Source: GCA-2698665 sp047611265 (GTDB lineage Bacteria > Pseudomonadota > Gammaproteobacteria > GCA-002705445 > GCA-002716945). Taken from it: a stretch of 64,000 nucleotides of DNA. Of this stretch, positions 9,264-17,512 are shown piece after piece; the first letter of the stretch is position 1; every line of letters starts with the position of its first letter. The notes beneath the pieces are model-generated. The model was not told the origin of the DNA. It saw nothing but the letters and a program-made list of their open reading frames with translations, and did not search any database. The stretch spans positions 15,934-79,933 of the forward strand of contig JBLFWM010000007.1 of assembly GCA_047611265.1 (NCBI GenBank). The letters are read 5' to 3'. A program made the translations under genes and the position numbers.

Positions 9264-9968
9264 TTAAATCTTGTGTATTGCATCGTATGGTGAAATTCTG
9301 ATTTTATCATGAGTAGACATTCTGTATTCTACAAATTTATTTAGATCTTGAAAATGCATAAAAGGATTTCCAGTTATTTGTTCTTCTATGGTAGATTCTC
9401 TTTTTACCGAGTAATCATGTCCAGGCAATATAATTGTATTTTTATCTAATGATGATTTAAGATTCTTTAAAGTTTCAAACATTTCTTCAGGATTTCCACC
9501 ATGCATATCACATCTTCCACACCCAAATACAAAAAGAGTATCTCCAGCTATTAATTTATCTCCAACATAGTAACATGTGGAGCCTGGAGTATGACCTGGA
9601 GTGTGTATTGATTTAATTTTTGTTAATCCAAGTTCAATTATATCTCCACCATGATTTACCACAAAATTATCATATTCTTTCCCCCAGAAAGCCTTCTCTT
9701 TATGATTCAAAAATATTTCAATATCATGCGAAGCTAATATTTGGTCAACAGAATTTATATGATCATTATGGCTATGAGTTAAGAGTATTTTTTTTAGAAT
9801 TAATTGATTATTTTCAATATAACTATATACAGTAGATATATCCCAGGCAGGATCTATAATTGCTGTTTGGCGGGTCTTCAGATCAGTTATCAGATAAATT
9901 AGGTTCTGCATTGGACCTACATCAAACGTTTTAATTGCATATGATTGTTTTAATGGTTGCATGATCAT
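9264..9968 (-). CDS. MBL-fold metallohydrolase, glyoxalase II-like
   Basis: A 234-residue metallo-beta-lactamase-fold hydrolase. The metal motif THSHNDH lies at 64-70, with further ligands H126 (HTPGHTPGS), D143 (AGDTLF) and H184 (LPGHDYS). This matches the glyoxalase II (hydroxyacylglutathione hydrolase) branch, which hydrolyses S-lactoylglutathione. Related MBL proteins such as persulfide dioxygenases share the same ligands, so the substrate is not certain. The start could be 9968 or the second ATG at 9962. Confidence 0.8.
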   Translation of the reverse strand: MIMQPLKQSYAIKTFDVGPMQNLIYLITDLKTRQTAIIDPAWDISTVYSYIENNQLILKKILLTHSHNDHINSVDQILASHDIEIFLNHKEKAFWGKEYDNFVVNHGGDIIELGLTKIKSIHTPGHTPGSTCYYVGDKLIAGDTLFVFGCGRCDMHGGNPEEMFETLKNLKSSLDKNTIILPGHDYSVKRESTIEEQITGNPFMHFQDLNKFVEYRMSTHDKIRISPYDAIHKI

Positions 9969-10018
9969 CCTCAGTTGTGTAATATTTTAGTCAAATTAAA
10001 ATACCCTTATTTAATATT

Positions 10019-10321
10019 ATGGCAGAGATAGTTTTAAAACCAGAATTAATTAAAGGCCTTCAAAAGGTTTTAGTTGATTATGAACCTGAAAATGAAGACC
10101 CTATTTTAGCAGCTCAGTATCTTTCTGCGGTAGTAGGATCTATTGTTGCTACATCTGGCATACCTGAAAAAGATCAAAATGATATTTTGAACCAATTAAT
10201 TGATTTCATTAAGTATGTTTATGAGGAACAACGTAAGGCTGGAACAAGTTCTAGTGGTTCTGAAGCGTCAACTAATCCTCAAGCAGCACAAGATTCTTTC
10301 GGAAAATGGACTCCTAAATAG
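10019..10321 (+). CDS. Small acidic protein of unknown function
   Basis: A 100-residue soluble protein. Residues 1-75 look helical and acidic (for example DYEPENEDPILAAQYL). Residues 76-100 form a Ser/Ala/Gln-rich tail ending FGKWTPK. No family was recognised. There is no good ribosome binding site. A weak promoter, TTGTGT (9975) with TAAAAT (9997-10002) at 16 bases, would leave a leader of only about 10 bases. The gene runs between two minus-strand genes, diverging from the MBL hydrolase and converging on pyrD. Confidence 0.6.
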   Translation: MAEIVLKPELIKGLQKVLVDYEPENEDPILAAQYLSAVVGSIVATSGIPEKDQNDILNQLIDFIKYVYEEQRKAGTSSSGSEASTNPQAAQDSFGKWTPK

Positions 10322-10322
10322 T

Positions 10323-11351
10323 TTAGTTAGTTTCCTCGGTAATTTCTTTGATTAAATCTAGTCCAAAATATACTAATCCAGTGTACAACTGAAGCAGGTC
10401 AGCTCCTGAGTTTAGTTTTTCAACAGCTGATTCTTTTGATGTAATGCCACCAGCACCGATTATCACAATATTATCTTTAACAAGACTTTTCATGTTCTTC
10501 ACCAAAGTATTTGATTTTTTAAAAAGAGGTTTTCCGCTAACGCCACCTTTGTTAGTAAGAAAACTTTTGTCTATAAGAAGATTTTTATCTATAGTAGTAT
10601 TGGTTGCTATCACCCCATCTATTTCATAATTTAGCATTTGTCTGCATAATACTTCTAAATCATTATCCTCAATATCTGGAGAAATCTTTAATACTAAAGG
10701 AACTCTTTTTTTATATTTCTTAGTTAACTCATCATGTGTTTTTTTTATCTCACGAAGAAATTTATCTAAATAATTATCAGAATGTAATTCTCTTAATCTA
10801 GATGTGTTTGGTGAAGAGATATTTAATGTTATATAATCAGCTAAAAAAAATATTTCCTTCATGCAGTACTGATAATCCTCATGAGCTGATGCAATTGCTG
10901 TGCTACTATTTTTCCCAATATTAATACCTATGGGCTGGTTCCTCTGAATTAATTGTAAATTATTTTTTAAATACTGAACTCCTTTATTATTAAAACCAAG
11001 ATGATTAATTATGGCAGTATCTTTTATTGATCTAAAAATTCTTGGTTTACTATTTCCATATTGAGCTTTTGGTGTAACAGTCCCTAGTTCAATAAAACCT
11101 AAGCCAATATTATTATCAAAGTTGAGGTAATCCCCGTTCTTATCAAAGCCCGCTGCTAATCCTAGCTTGTTAGGAAAATTTAGACCCATTAATTTATTTG
11201 ACATGTTTACTTTGTTTGTAATAAACATATCTTTTAACCACGATTTATATAAAAATTCTGCAGATGCTAAACTAACTGAGTGTGCAGTTTCAGCAGGCAG
11301 CATAAAAATAATATTTTTATATAGATTAAAAAGGCTTTTCGGTAGCTTCAT
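10323..11351 (-). CDS. pyrD: Dihydroorotate dehydrogenase (quinone, class 2)
   Basis: The membrane-associated FMN enzyme that oxidises dihydroorotate to orotate in pyrimidine synthesis, passing electrons to quinone. The 342-residue protein has the N-terminal helical membrane-binding extension (about 1-45) that marks class 2. It also has KLGLAAGFDKNGD, the catalytic-loop motif ISSPNTS (about 178-184), and a C-terminal FMN phosphate site around GAGGITSKESAVEKL. A Fur-box-like sequence lies just upstream of its start (11363-11381), between this gene and rubrerythrin. Confidence 0.96.
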   Translation of the reverse strand: MKLPKSLFNLYKNIIFMLPAETAHSVSLASAEFLYKSWLKDMFITNKVNMSNKLMGLNFPNKLGLAAGFDKNGDYLNFDNNIGLGFIELGTVTPKAQYGNSKPRIFRSIKDTAIINHLGFNNKGVQYLKNNLQLIQRNQPIGINIGKNSSTAIASAHEDYQYCMKEIFFLADYITLNISSPNTSRLRELHSDNYLDKFLREIKKTHDELTKKYKKRVPLVLKISPDIEDNDLEVLCRQMLNYEIDGVIATNTTIDKNLLIDKSFLTNKGGVSGKPLFKKSNTLVKNMKSLVKDNIVIIGAGGITSKESAVEKLNSGADLLQLYTGLVYFGLDLIKEITEETN

Positions 11352-11362
11352 AATTTACAATT

Positions 11363-11381
11363 GAGAATGATAATCATTGTT
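11363..11381. promoter_or_regulatory. Fur box-like site
   Basis: GAGAATGATAATCATTGTT matches 16 of 19 positions of the classical Fur box. It lies 12 bases upstream of the pyrD start and 27 bases upstream of the rubrerythrin -35 element, so it could serve either promoter. Given the iron-linked gene on the plus side, rubrerythrin is the more likely target. Confidence 0.6.
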
Positions 11382-11407
11382 ATATTTAATAGTTTAACAT
11401 ATTAGTA

Positions 11408-11436
11408 TTGACACTTATTATTATTAAATTTAGAAT
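11408..11436 (+). promoter_or_regulatory. Rubrerythrin promoter
   Basis: TTGACA (11408-11413) and TAGAAT (11431-11436), separated by exactly 17 bases, form a near-perfect sigma70 promoter. Transcription should begin near 11443. The -10 element lies inside an inverted repeat (11428-11446), so a bound repressor would block polymerase. Confidence 0.8.
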
Positions 11437-11446
11437 GATTCTAAAT
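11428..11446. promoter_or_regulatory. Irr-type operator (ICE-like palindrome)
   Basis: ATTTAGAATGATTCTAAAT is a perfect inverted repeat with 9-base arms and one central base. Its core TTTAGAA-N3-TTCTAAA is identical to the iron control element bound by Irr in alphaproteobacteria. It covers the -10 box of the rubrerythrin promoter. An Irr-like Fur-family gene lies 2.9 kb downstream in the same cluster. Confidence 0.75.
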
Positions 11447-11509
11447 AGCTTTATTAATATTTGTTAATAACTATTTTAGATTATTTATTTAATAATAAGG
11501 AGAAATATT

Positions 11510-11929
11510 ATGGGTTTAAAAGGTTCAAAAACAGAACAAAATCTTAAAGATGCATTTGCTGGTGAATCACAAGCAAATAGAAGATATCTTTACTTCGCAG
11601 CAAAAGCTGATGTTGAAGGACAAAACGATGTGGCATCTGTATTTAGATCTACCGCTGAAGGTGAGACTGGACATGCACATGGTCATTTAGAGTATTTAGA
11701 GAAAGAGTGTGGTGACCCAGCTACTGGCGAACCAATAGGGAGCAGTGAAATGAATTTAAAAGCTGCAATTGCAGGAGAAACTCATGAATACACTGATATG
11801 TATCCTGGTATGGCAAAAGCTGCTAGAGATGAAGGTTTTGATGAGATAGCTGACTGGTTTGAAACGCTAGCAAAAGCTGAGCGTTCACATGCAAATAGGT
11901 TTACTAAAGCACTAGAAGCAATATCATAA
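11510..11929 (+). CDS. Rubrerythrin (ferritin-like diiron protein without rubredoxin domain)
   Basis: A 139-residue four-helix diiron protein of the rubrerythrin family, normally a peroxide scavenger in iron and oxidative-stress defence. Likely metal ligands are E19 (FAGESQANRRY), E52 and H55 (EGETGHAHGH), E90/E93 (AGETHEYTDM) and E124 and H127 (KAERSHANRF). The C-terminal rubredoxin domain of classical rubrerythrin is absent, so electrons must come from a separate donor, possibly the Fe-S protein encoded next. A strong AAGGAG ribosome binding site precedes the ATG. Expression is probably under the Irr-like operator on its promoter, with a hairpin terminator directly downstream. Confidence 0.92.
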   Translation: MGLKGSKTEQNLKDAFAGESQANRRYLYFAAKADVEGQNDVASVFRSTAEGETGHAHGHLEYLEKECGDPATGEPIGSSEMNLKAAIAGETHEYTDMYPGMAKAARDEGFDEIADWFETLAKAERSHANRFTKALEAIS

Positions 11930-11938
11930 AAAATATTT

Positions 11939-11965
11939 GTCCCCTTAATTATTATTGAGGGGACA
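11939..11965 (+). terminator. Terminator or attenuator after rubrerythrin
   Basis: TGTCCCCTTAA and TTGAGGGGACA form an 11-pair stem with one G-U pair and a five-base loop, followed by TTTTA. The U tract is short, so some read-through into the Fe-S oxidoreductase gene is likely. That would give more rubrerythrin than downstream product. Confidence 0.75.
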
Positions 11966-12000
11966 TTTTAGAACTTACTTATAATTCACGGAGAATGAAA

Positions 12001-13302
12001 ATGGAAGGTGGGTTACAAAAACCAACAAGGTTTAGTATTGATTGGAAGAACAAAGATTACTTAAACGAAGAGATATTTGAAAAAGAATTAAGAAGAGTTT
12101 TTGATCACTGTCATGGATGTAGACGATGCGTAAGTCTATGTAACTCTTTTCCAACATTGTTTGACCTAATAGACGAGTCTAAAACTTTTGAAGTTGATGG
12201 TGTGACATACGATCAATTTGATAAGGTTATAGATCATTGTTATCTTTGTGATTTATGTTACATGACAAAATGCCCATATGTACCTCCGCATGACTGGGGT
12301 ATAGATTTTCCTCATTTAATGTTAAGAGGGAAAGCTATTAAGCATAGTAAGTCAAAGACTTCGATTAGAGATAAAATTTTAACTTCTACAGATATGTTGG
12401 GAAAACTAGGATCTCGTAAAATAATAGCACCTATTATAAATTATTTTAATGAAATAAAAATATTTAGAATAATTTTAGAAAAGATTTTACGCGTTCATAG
12501 AAATGCTAAGCTTCCAAAATTTTCATCTTATACCGCAAAATCTAAATATAAAAATGTTTCAAATGAGATGAATTTAGATAATAAAGTAGCAATATTTACA
12601 ACTTGTTATCACAACTACAACGAGCCAAATGTAATTGATGACTTAGTAAAAGTATTAAAGCATAATAATGTTCATGTGGAGTTAATCAAAGATGACAAGT
12701 GTTGTGGTATGCCTAAATTAGAATTAGGAGATCTTAAGACTGTAGAGAAAATGATGCAACATAATCTCTTAAAGTTTAAAAAATATGCCAAGAATGGTTA
12801 TAGAATTATCGCTCCAGTTCCCTCATGTGTTTTGATGTTTAAACAAGAGCTCCCACTACTTTTCCCGGAAAATAAAGACGTGCAATTAGTATCTAAGGCA
12901 ATATGTGATCCATTTGAATACTTATTAAAGCTTCATGATGCAGGGACATTAAAGATGGATTTTAAAAATGACTTGGGTTCTGTTTTTTATCAAGTAGCCT
13001 GTCATCAGAGGGTACAGAATATAGGGCAGGTAACTAAAAAAATACTTGAGCTCGTCCCTAATACAGATATAGATGCACTAGAGAGGTGTTCTGGTCATGA
13101 TGGGACATATGGTGTAAAAGAAGAAACCCACGAAATAGCAATAAAGATTGCTATGCCCATAGTTAAAGAGTATAACAAATTACAGTCGACTCAGTTTACT
13201 AGTGATTGTACGTTAGCGGCACATCATGTGGTTAACGCAATGGGGAATAAGGTTTTGCCTACCCACCCAATCGCATTAATGAGAAAGGCTTACGGATTAT
13301 AA
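12001..13302 (+). CDS. Fe-S oxidoreductase, GlpC/heterodisulfide reductase-like
   Basis: A 433-residue cytoplasmic iron-sulfur protein. Two [4Fe-4S] motifs lie near the N-terminus: CHGCRRCVSLC (C37, C40, C43, C47) and CYLCDLCYMTKC (C80, C83, C86, C91). Two cysteine-rich (CCG-type) domains follow, one with DDKCCGMPKL and the second with ERCSGHDGTYG, where CSG replaces CCG. The layout is that of GlpC and HdrD-like electron carriers. I place the start at 12001 rather than the ATG at 11995, because CGGAGA ends at 11994 and leaves proper spacing only for the second ATG. It sits between rubrerythrin and a DUF3501 gene, suggesting a role in passing electrons to the diiron protein (inference). Confidence 0.85.
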   Translation: MEGGLQKPTRFSIDWKNKDYLNEEIFEKELRRVFDHCHGCRRCVSLCNSFPTLFDLIDESKTFEVDGVTYDQFDKVIDHCYLCDLCYMTKCPYVPPHDWGIDFPHLMLRGKAIKHSKSKTSIRDKILTSTDMLGKLGSRKIIAPIINYFNEIKIFRIILEKILRVHRNAKLPKFSSYTAKSKYKNVSNEMNLDNKVAIFTTCYHNYNEPNVIDDLVKVLKHNNVHVELIKDDKCCGMPKLELGDLKTVEKMMQHNLLKFKKYAKNGYRIIAPVPSCVLMFKQELPLLFPENKDVQLVSKAICDPFEYLLKLHDAGTLKMDFKNDLGSVFYQVACHQRVQNIGQVTKKILELVPNTDIDALERCSGHDGTYGVKEETHEIAIKIAMPIVKEYNKLQSTQFTSDCTLAAHHVVNAMGNKVLPTHPIALMRKAYGL

Positions 13303-13317
13303 TAAGGAGATTATCAG

Positions 13318-13899
13318 ATGAAGGAATTAATAAGTAAAAATTTATTATCACTAGAGGATTATGAGAAGCAAAGAGAGCAGATTAAATCTGATTTGTTACT
13401 TCATAAAAAAAATCGATCAATCACAATTGGAGAAAATATATTATTATTATTTGAGGATTTTGATACGATAAAGTATCAGGTTCATGAGATGTTAAGAATT
13501 GAGAAGATATCCAAAGAATCAGATATCAATGAAGAGATTTCGGCTTATACATCATTGATACCAGATGGAAATAATCTAAAAGCAACAATGCTTATTATGT
13601 ATCCAGATGTAGAAGAGCGCAGGGTTATGTTAAAAAAATTACATAACTTAGAAAATAATATTTATCTATGTATTGATGATACTAAGAGAATGTTTGCGGT
13701 TTCAGATGAAGATCTTGAAAGAACGAGAGATGAGAAAACATCAGCTGTCCATTTTTTAAGATTTCAACTTGATAGTAATAGTATGGAAAAATTTAAATCT
13801 TCTGACAATATCGTTTTTGGTGCCGCGCATGATAGTTATTCTAGTCATACAAAAATAGATAGTGAAACAAAATCCGCATTATTAAGTGATTTCGAATAA
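13318..13899 (+). CDS. DUF3501 family protein
   Basis: A 193-residue soluble protein of the DUF3501 family, recognised by its start (LISKNLLSLEDYEKQR) and the segment IGENILLLFEDFDTIKYQVHEMLRIEKI. No catalytic residues are known. Members of this family are found next to rubrerythrin and Fe-S oxidoreductase genes, as here, so a role in the same iron/peroxide pathway is likely. An AAGGAG ribosome binding site lies in the 15-base gap after the Fe-S gene, and the two are probably one transcript. Confidence 0.8.
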   Translation: MKELISKNLLSLEDYEKQREQIKSDLLLHKKNRSITIGENILLLFEDFDTIKYQVHEMLRIEKISKESDINEEISAYTSLIPDGNNLKATMLIMYPDVEERRVMLKKLHNLENNIYLCIDDTKRMFAVSDEDLERTRDEKTSAVHFLRFQLDSNSMEKFKSSDNIVFGAAHDSYSSHTKIDSETKSALLSDFE

Positions 13900-13903
13900 A
13901 GTA

Positions 13904-14296
13904 TTATTTATTTTTTACTTTAATCAATACTTCTGTTTGTTCTAGTTCCAAGTGAGCTGGAATATTGGGCATTTTTGAAAATTCTATCTTATCGTTACTT
14001 ATATCAGTTAGCACATTAGTGCTAGTGTTGTATATATGATGATGTGAATGTAAATTTGTATCATAAAACTTACAATCATTTTGCAAATCAATAGTTTTTA
14101 ATAATCCGGTTGACTCAAAAAGACACAAAGTATTGTATACAGTTGCTTGTGATATAGGTAACCCATTGTCTCTAACCTGCTCTATTAACTGGACTGCAGT
14201 AAAATGCTGATCTTTAGCAAAAACAAGCTCAGCAATTTCTAAACGCTGCTTTGTAGGAGTTATATTATTATCTTTTAACAAGTGTTCGATATTCAT
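13904..14296 (-). CDS. irr: Fur-family regulator, Irr-like
   Basis: A 130-residue Fur-superfamily repressor. The N-terminal winged helix contains ITPTKQRLEIAELVF and the recognition helix ISQATVYNTL. The C-terminal part carries YDTNLHSHHHIYN with a His cluster at 83-87, the signature of the heme/iron-sensing Irr branch. The CxxC structural zinc site of Fur and PerR is missing. I use the ATG at 14296. A TTG start at 14323 would add nine residues, but a TATAAT box lies between the two, making the mRNA probably leaderless from 14296. It converges on the DUF3501 gene, and a matching operator sits on the rubrerythrin promoter. Confidence 0.82.
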   Translation of the reverse strand: MNIEHLLKDNNITPTKQRLEIAELVFAKDQHFTAVQLIEQVRDNGLPISQATVYNTLCLFESTGLLKTIDLQNDCKFYDTNLHSHHHIYNTSTNVLTDISNDKIEFSKMPNIPAHLELEQTEVLIKVKNK

Positions 14297-14302
14297 AAAG
14301 AC

Positions 14303-14331
14303 ATTATATAATTTAGTATTCAAACATTAAA
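14303..14331 (-). promoter_or_regulatory. Promoter of the Irr-like gene (leaderless transcript predicted)
   Basis: On the minus strand, TTTAAT (14331-14326) and a perfect TATAAT (14308-14303) are spaced by 17 bases. The predicted transcription start falls on or next to the A of the ATG at 14296, and no ribosome binding site precedes that ATG. Confidence 0.55.
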
Positions 14332-14335
14332 CACT

Positions 14336-15226
14336 TTATTTCTTATTCTTAATAATAATTTTATTAATTATAGATGAGTCTTTATCTTGATAATTGCTCT
14401 GATTAGCAATTTTCATTAGTTTCCTGCTATATTTAGCGCTCTTAAGATTTAACCCAATTTTATCTGATAAATTCACGGCAATATTTAAGTCTTTTAAATG
14501 AAGCCCCGCCTTAAAACCAGGCTCATAATCATTATTTATCATTCTCTCGCCATGCAGGTCAAGAATCTTGCTGTTTGCAAATCCCCCCATTAAAGCTTTT
14601 TTTATTAAATTTAAATCACATTTTAATTTTTTTGCTAGCAATAATATTTCACTAACAGATACCATTGTTCCTGCTACCAATATTTGATTACATGCTTTCG
14701 TAACTTGTCCTGATCCACTATTTCCTATATATGTTATATTGCTACCTAACACTGATAAGAGATGTTTAATTTTATTAAATATATTCTTTTTGCCACCAAC
14801 CATTATCGATAAGTTTCCATTTATTGCGCCAACCTCACCTCCAGAAACTGGTGCATCAATTAAGTAACAATTTTTCTTTTCTAATTTTTTTGCCATTTTT
14901 TTTGTGACTTCTGGCGAGATTGTACTCATGTCAATTATTATAGAGCCTTTAGATAAGTTAGAAAATAGACCTGTTTTACTAAAAATTACCTCATGAACAT
15001 CATCTGAATCAGGTAGATTCAGAAATATAATTTTACTTGATTTAGATATCTCAGGAATATTGTCTACATATCTACCGCCTATCGAAGATATTTCTTTAAT
15101 TACATTAGCTTTCCTAGCATAAAATACAATACTATACCCTGCTGCCATGAGGTTTTTAACCATTGGTTTTCCCATTATACCAAGGCCAATGTAGCCAATT
15201 TCATTGTGAGGTTTTTTTATATCCAT
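14336..15226 (-). CDS. NAD(P)-dependent 3-hydroxyacid dehydrogenase, GarR/MmsB-like
   Basis: A 296-residue beta-hydroxyacid dehydrogenase. The Rossmann motif GYIGLGIMGKPMVKNL is near the N-terminus, the substrate motif DAPVSGGEVGA is in the middle, and the catalytic lysine sits in GSGQVTKACNQIL. Family members include tartronate-semialdehyde reductase and 3-hydroxyisobutyrate dehydrogenase, and the substrate cannot be chosen from sequence. In a cell that makes glyoxylate from malyl-CoA (see the mcl genes at 48391), glyoxylate-derived tartronate semialdehyde is an attractive but unproven substrate. I start at the ATG at 15226, because upstream ATGs would cross the divergent holA start. Confidence 0.85.
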   Translation of the reverse strand: MDIKKPHNEIGYIGLGIMGKPMVKNLMAAGYSIVFYARKANVIKEISSIGGRYVDNIPEISKSSKIIFLNLPDSDDVHEVIFSKTGLFSNLSKGSIIIDMSTISPEVTKKMAKKLEKKNCYLIDAPVSGGEVGAINGNLSIMVGGKKNIFNKIKHLLSVLGSNITYIGNSGSGQVTKACNQILVAGTMVSVSEILLLAKKLKCDLNLIKKALMGGFANSKILDLHGERMINNDYEPGFKAGLHLKDLNIAVNLSDKIGLNLKSAKYSRKLMKIANQSNYQDKDSSIINKIIIKNKK

Positions 15227-15259
15227 GATATATTGTATAGAATCTATAGATTTTATCAT

Positions 15260-16255
15260 ATGAAAATTAGTTACAAGCAATTCTTTGATAGTCCAGAAGT
15301 ACCAGAATCATTAATCTATTTGATTTTAGGAAAACCTTATCATTTACAGAACGATGTTCAGTCTAGACTAGAATCTTTTTTTAAAAAGAGTGATTCCTCC
15401 ATCAAACATTTGGTGGTTGATTCTGACTTTGATATCAATGAAATAAGAAATGATTTTGAAAGTTATTCTCTTTTTGAAGAAAAAAAAGTTCTTGTTTTAA
15501 ATATAACATCTAATACTATCCCAAAAAAATTACTTGATTATTTATTAAATAATAAAGTGCCTAAAGATTTAAATCTAATTATTAAATTAGGACCGCAGAC
15601 GCCTGCCTTCAAGAGAGGTAAATTTTTATCTATGCTAAATTCAGAAGGATGCATTATAGAAATATCAGAACTCGCAGGGTTACATCTTAATAATTGGGTA
15701 AAACAAAAATTTAAAAAGAATAATATTACTTATAGTGATGAATTTTTTGAAAAGTTAATAGACAAAAACGAGGGCAACACATCTTCAATTTCACAAGAAT
15801 TATATAAAATGTCTTTATTGAATATATCAGATATATCTGTTTATTTTGATTATCTTCAAAAGGAGTATAAGTTTACAGAGTATGATTTAATTGATTCAAT
15901 ATTAGAACTCAATACTGCTAAGTCTATAAAGATATTAAATTATCTGGAATCAGTAAAGTCACCAGAGGTATATATATTGTTTTTAATAAATAGTGAAATT
16001 AAAAAAATTTATTATTTACTAAATAATTTATCACCGCAGCCATATATTCCTAGTCATAAGAAAAGCTTGTATGATACTTTTTCGCGTAAATCTAATAGTG
16101 ATAATTTATTAGACTTAATAGAGCTTTCTTATGTAATTGATAGAAGGATTAAAACAGGAGCTGGCAACTTTAATGTTTGGCATCAACTTGAAATCCTTGT
16201 GGCCTCCTTTATACTTAATGAACCCCTTAATAATATGAACAAAGAGATAGGTTGA
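15260..16255 (+). CDS. holA: DNA polymerase III subunit delta
   Basis: The delta subunit opens the beta sliding clamp within the clamp loader. The 331-residue protein has the expected order: an N-terminal region with YLILGKPYHLQND, the acidic segment VVDSDFDINEIRNDFESYSLF, and a C-terminal helical domain ending near NVWHQLEILVASFIL. The ATG at 15260 is used because the frame's earlier ATG (15206) would overlap the divergent reductase gene and add an untypical N-terminus. proA begins at the next base after its stop. Confidence 0.93.
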   Translation: MKISYKQFFDSPEVPESLIYLILGKPYHLQNDVQSRLESFFKKSDSSIKHLVVDSDFDINEIRNDFESYSLFEEKKVLVLNITSNTIPKKLLDYLLNNKVPKDLNLIIKLGPQTPAFKRGKFLSMLNSEGCIIEISELAGLHLNNWVKQKFKKNNITYSDEFFEKLIDKNEGNTSSISQELYKMSLLNISDISVYFDYLQKEYKFTEYDLIDSILELNTAKSIKILNYLESVKSPEVYILFLINSEIKKIYYLLNNLSPQPYIPSHKKSLYDTFSRKSNSDNLLDLIELSYVIDRRIKTGAGNFNVWHQLEILVASFILNEPLNNMNKEIG

Positions 16256-17512
16256 ATGGATATAAAGAAACAAATAGATAGATTATGCCAGCAATCTTTG
16301 TCAGCATCTAGCTGTTCAGGAGAGTATGATTCTAAAATCAAGAATGCTGTCCTCAAGTCTATGTCTGATAATTTGGATATTAATTTTAATAAGATTATTA
16401 AAAATAATCTTATAGATGTAAAGAATGCTAATAAAAAAAAATTAAGAGACAGTATGATTGACAGATTAATCTTAAATAAAGAGCGTATTTTATCAATGCA
16501 GGATGGTTTGCACCAAATCATTAAAATACCAGATACATTATATAAGACCACAAAGGGTGTTAGGCAAAGTAATGGAATTACAGTGAGCCAGATGAGAGTC
16601 CCCTTAGGTGTCATAGGCATGATTTATGAATCAAGGCCAAATGTGACTATTGATTCTGCGGGTCTTTGTATTAAGTCAGGAAACAGTGTAATTTTAAGAG
16701 GTGGTTCGGAATCTATAAACAGCAATAAAGCATTAATGACATGTATAACTAAAGCTTTAAAAGATAATGGTGTTCATCAGCATATGGTTCAGTTGGTTGG
16801 GACTACTGATCGGAGTGCTGTCACACATTTATTATCCAAGAACAAGCATATTGACGTAATTATTCCCAGAGGCGGGAAAGGACTAATTGAAAAAATAGTT
16901 TCCTGTTCCAAGATCCCAACTATAAAACATCTTGATGGTAACTGCCATGTGTATATAGACGAGACTGCAGATATGAATAAAGCTGTAAATATTAGTATTA
17001 ACTCAAAGACGCAAAGATATGGCGTTTGCAATGCAATGGAAACTCTTTTAATTCATAAAAATTTTTCAAAAAAACATATTATTAAAATTCTTGATGAATA
17101 TAGTAATAAAGGTGTAGAAATTCGCGGCTGTAAAAATCTTAAAAAAATTAGAAAAAATATTAGTCTTGCAAAAAATAATGATTGGTTTGAAGAATATTTA
17201 TCTCCCATTATAGCTATAAAGATAGTCAATAACCTTGATGATGCAATTAAGCATATTGGTAAGTATGGTTCATTACATACAGATGCTATCGTGGCATCAG
17301 ACAAAGATGTGATAGATAAGTTTAAGAGACTAGTAAACTCTAGTTCTGTAATGATTAACACATCGACGAGATTCGCGGATGGTTATGAGTATGGATTAGG
17401 GGCAGAAATTGGAATAAGCACTGATAAGTTACATGTTAGAGGTCCAGTTGGGCTTGAAGGCCTAACAAATTTAAAGTATATAGTTAGTAGCCAAGGGAAG
17501 TTAAGAAATTAA
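16256..17512 (+). CDS. proA: Gamma-glutamyl phosphate reductase
   Basis: ProA reduces gamma-glutamyl phosphate to glutamate semialdehyde in proline synthesis. The 418-residue aldehyde-dehydrogenase-like protein has VPLGVIGMIYESRPNVT, the NADP-binding region near IPRGGKGLI, and the catalytic cysteine C258 in RYGVCNAMETLL. Length matches the family. It lies between holA and nadD, and its stop codon lies inside the nadD reading frame. Confidence 0.97.
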   Translation: MDIKKQIDRLCQQSLSASSCSGEYDSKIKNAVLKSMSDNLDINFNKIIKNNLIDVKNANKKKLRDSMIDRLILNKERILSMQDGLHQIIKIPDTLYKTTKGVRQSNGITVSQMRVPLGVIGMIYESRPNVTIDSAGLCIKSGNSVILRGGSESINSNKALMTCITKALKDNGVHQHMVQLVGTTDRSAVTHLLSKNKHIDVIIPRGGKGLIEKIVSCSKIPTIKHLDGNCHVYIDETADMNKAVNISINSKTQRYGVCNAMETLLIHKNFSKKHIIKILDEYSNKGVEIRGCKNLKKIRKNISLAKNNDWFEEYLSPIIAIKIVNNLDDAIKHIGKYGSLHTDAIVASDKDVIDKFKRLVNSSSVMINTSTRFADGYEYGLGAEIGISTDKLHVRGPVGLEGLTNLKYIVSSQGKLRN

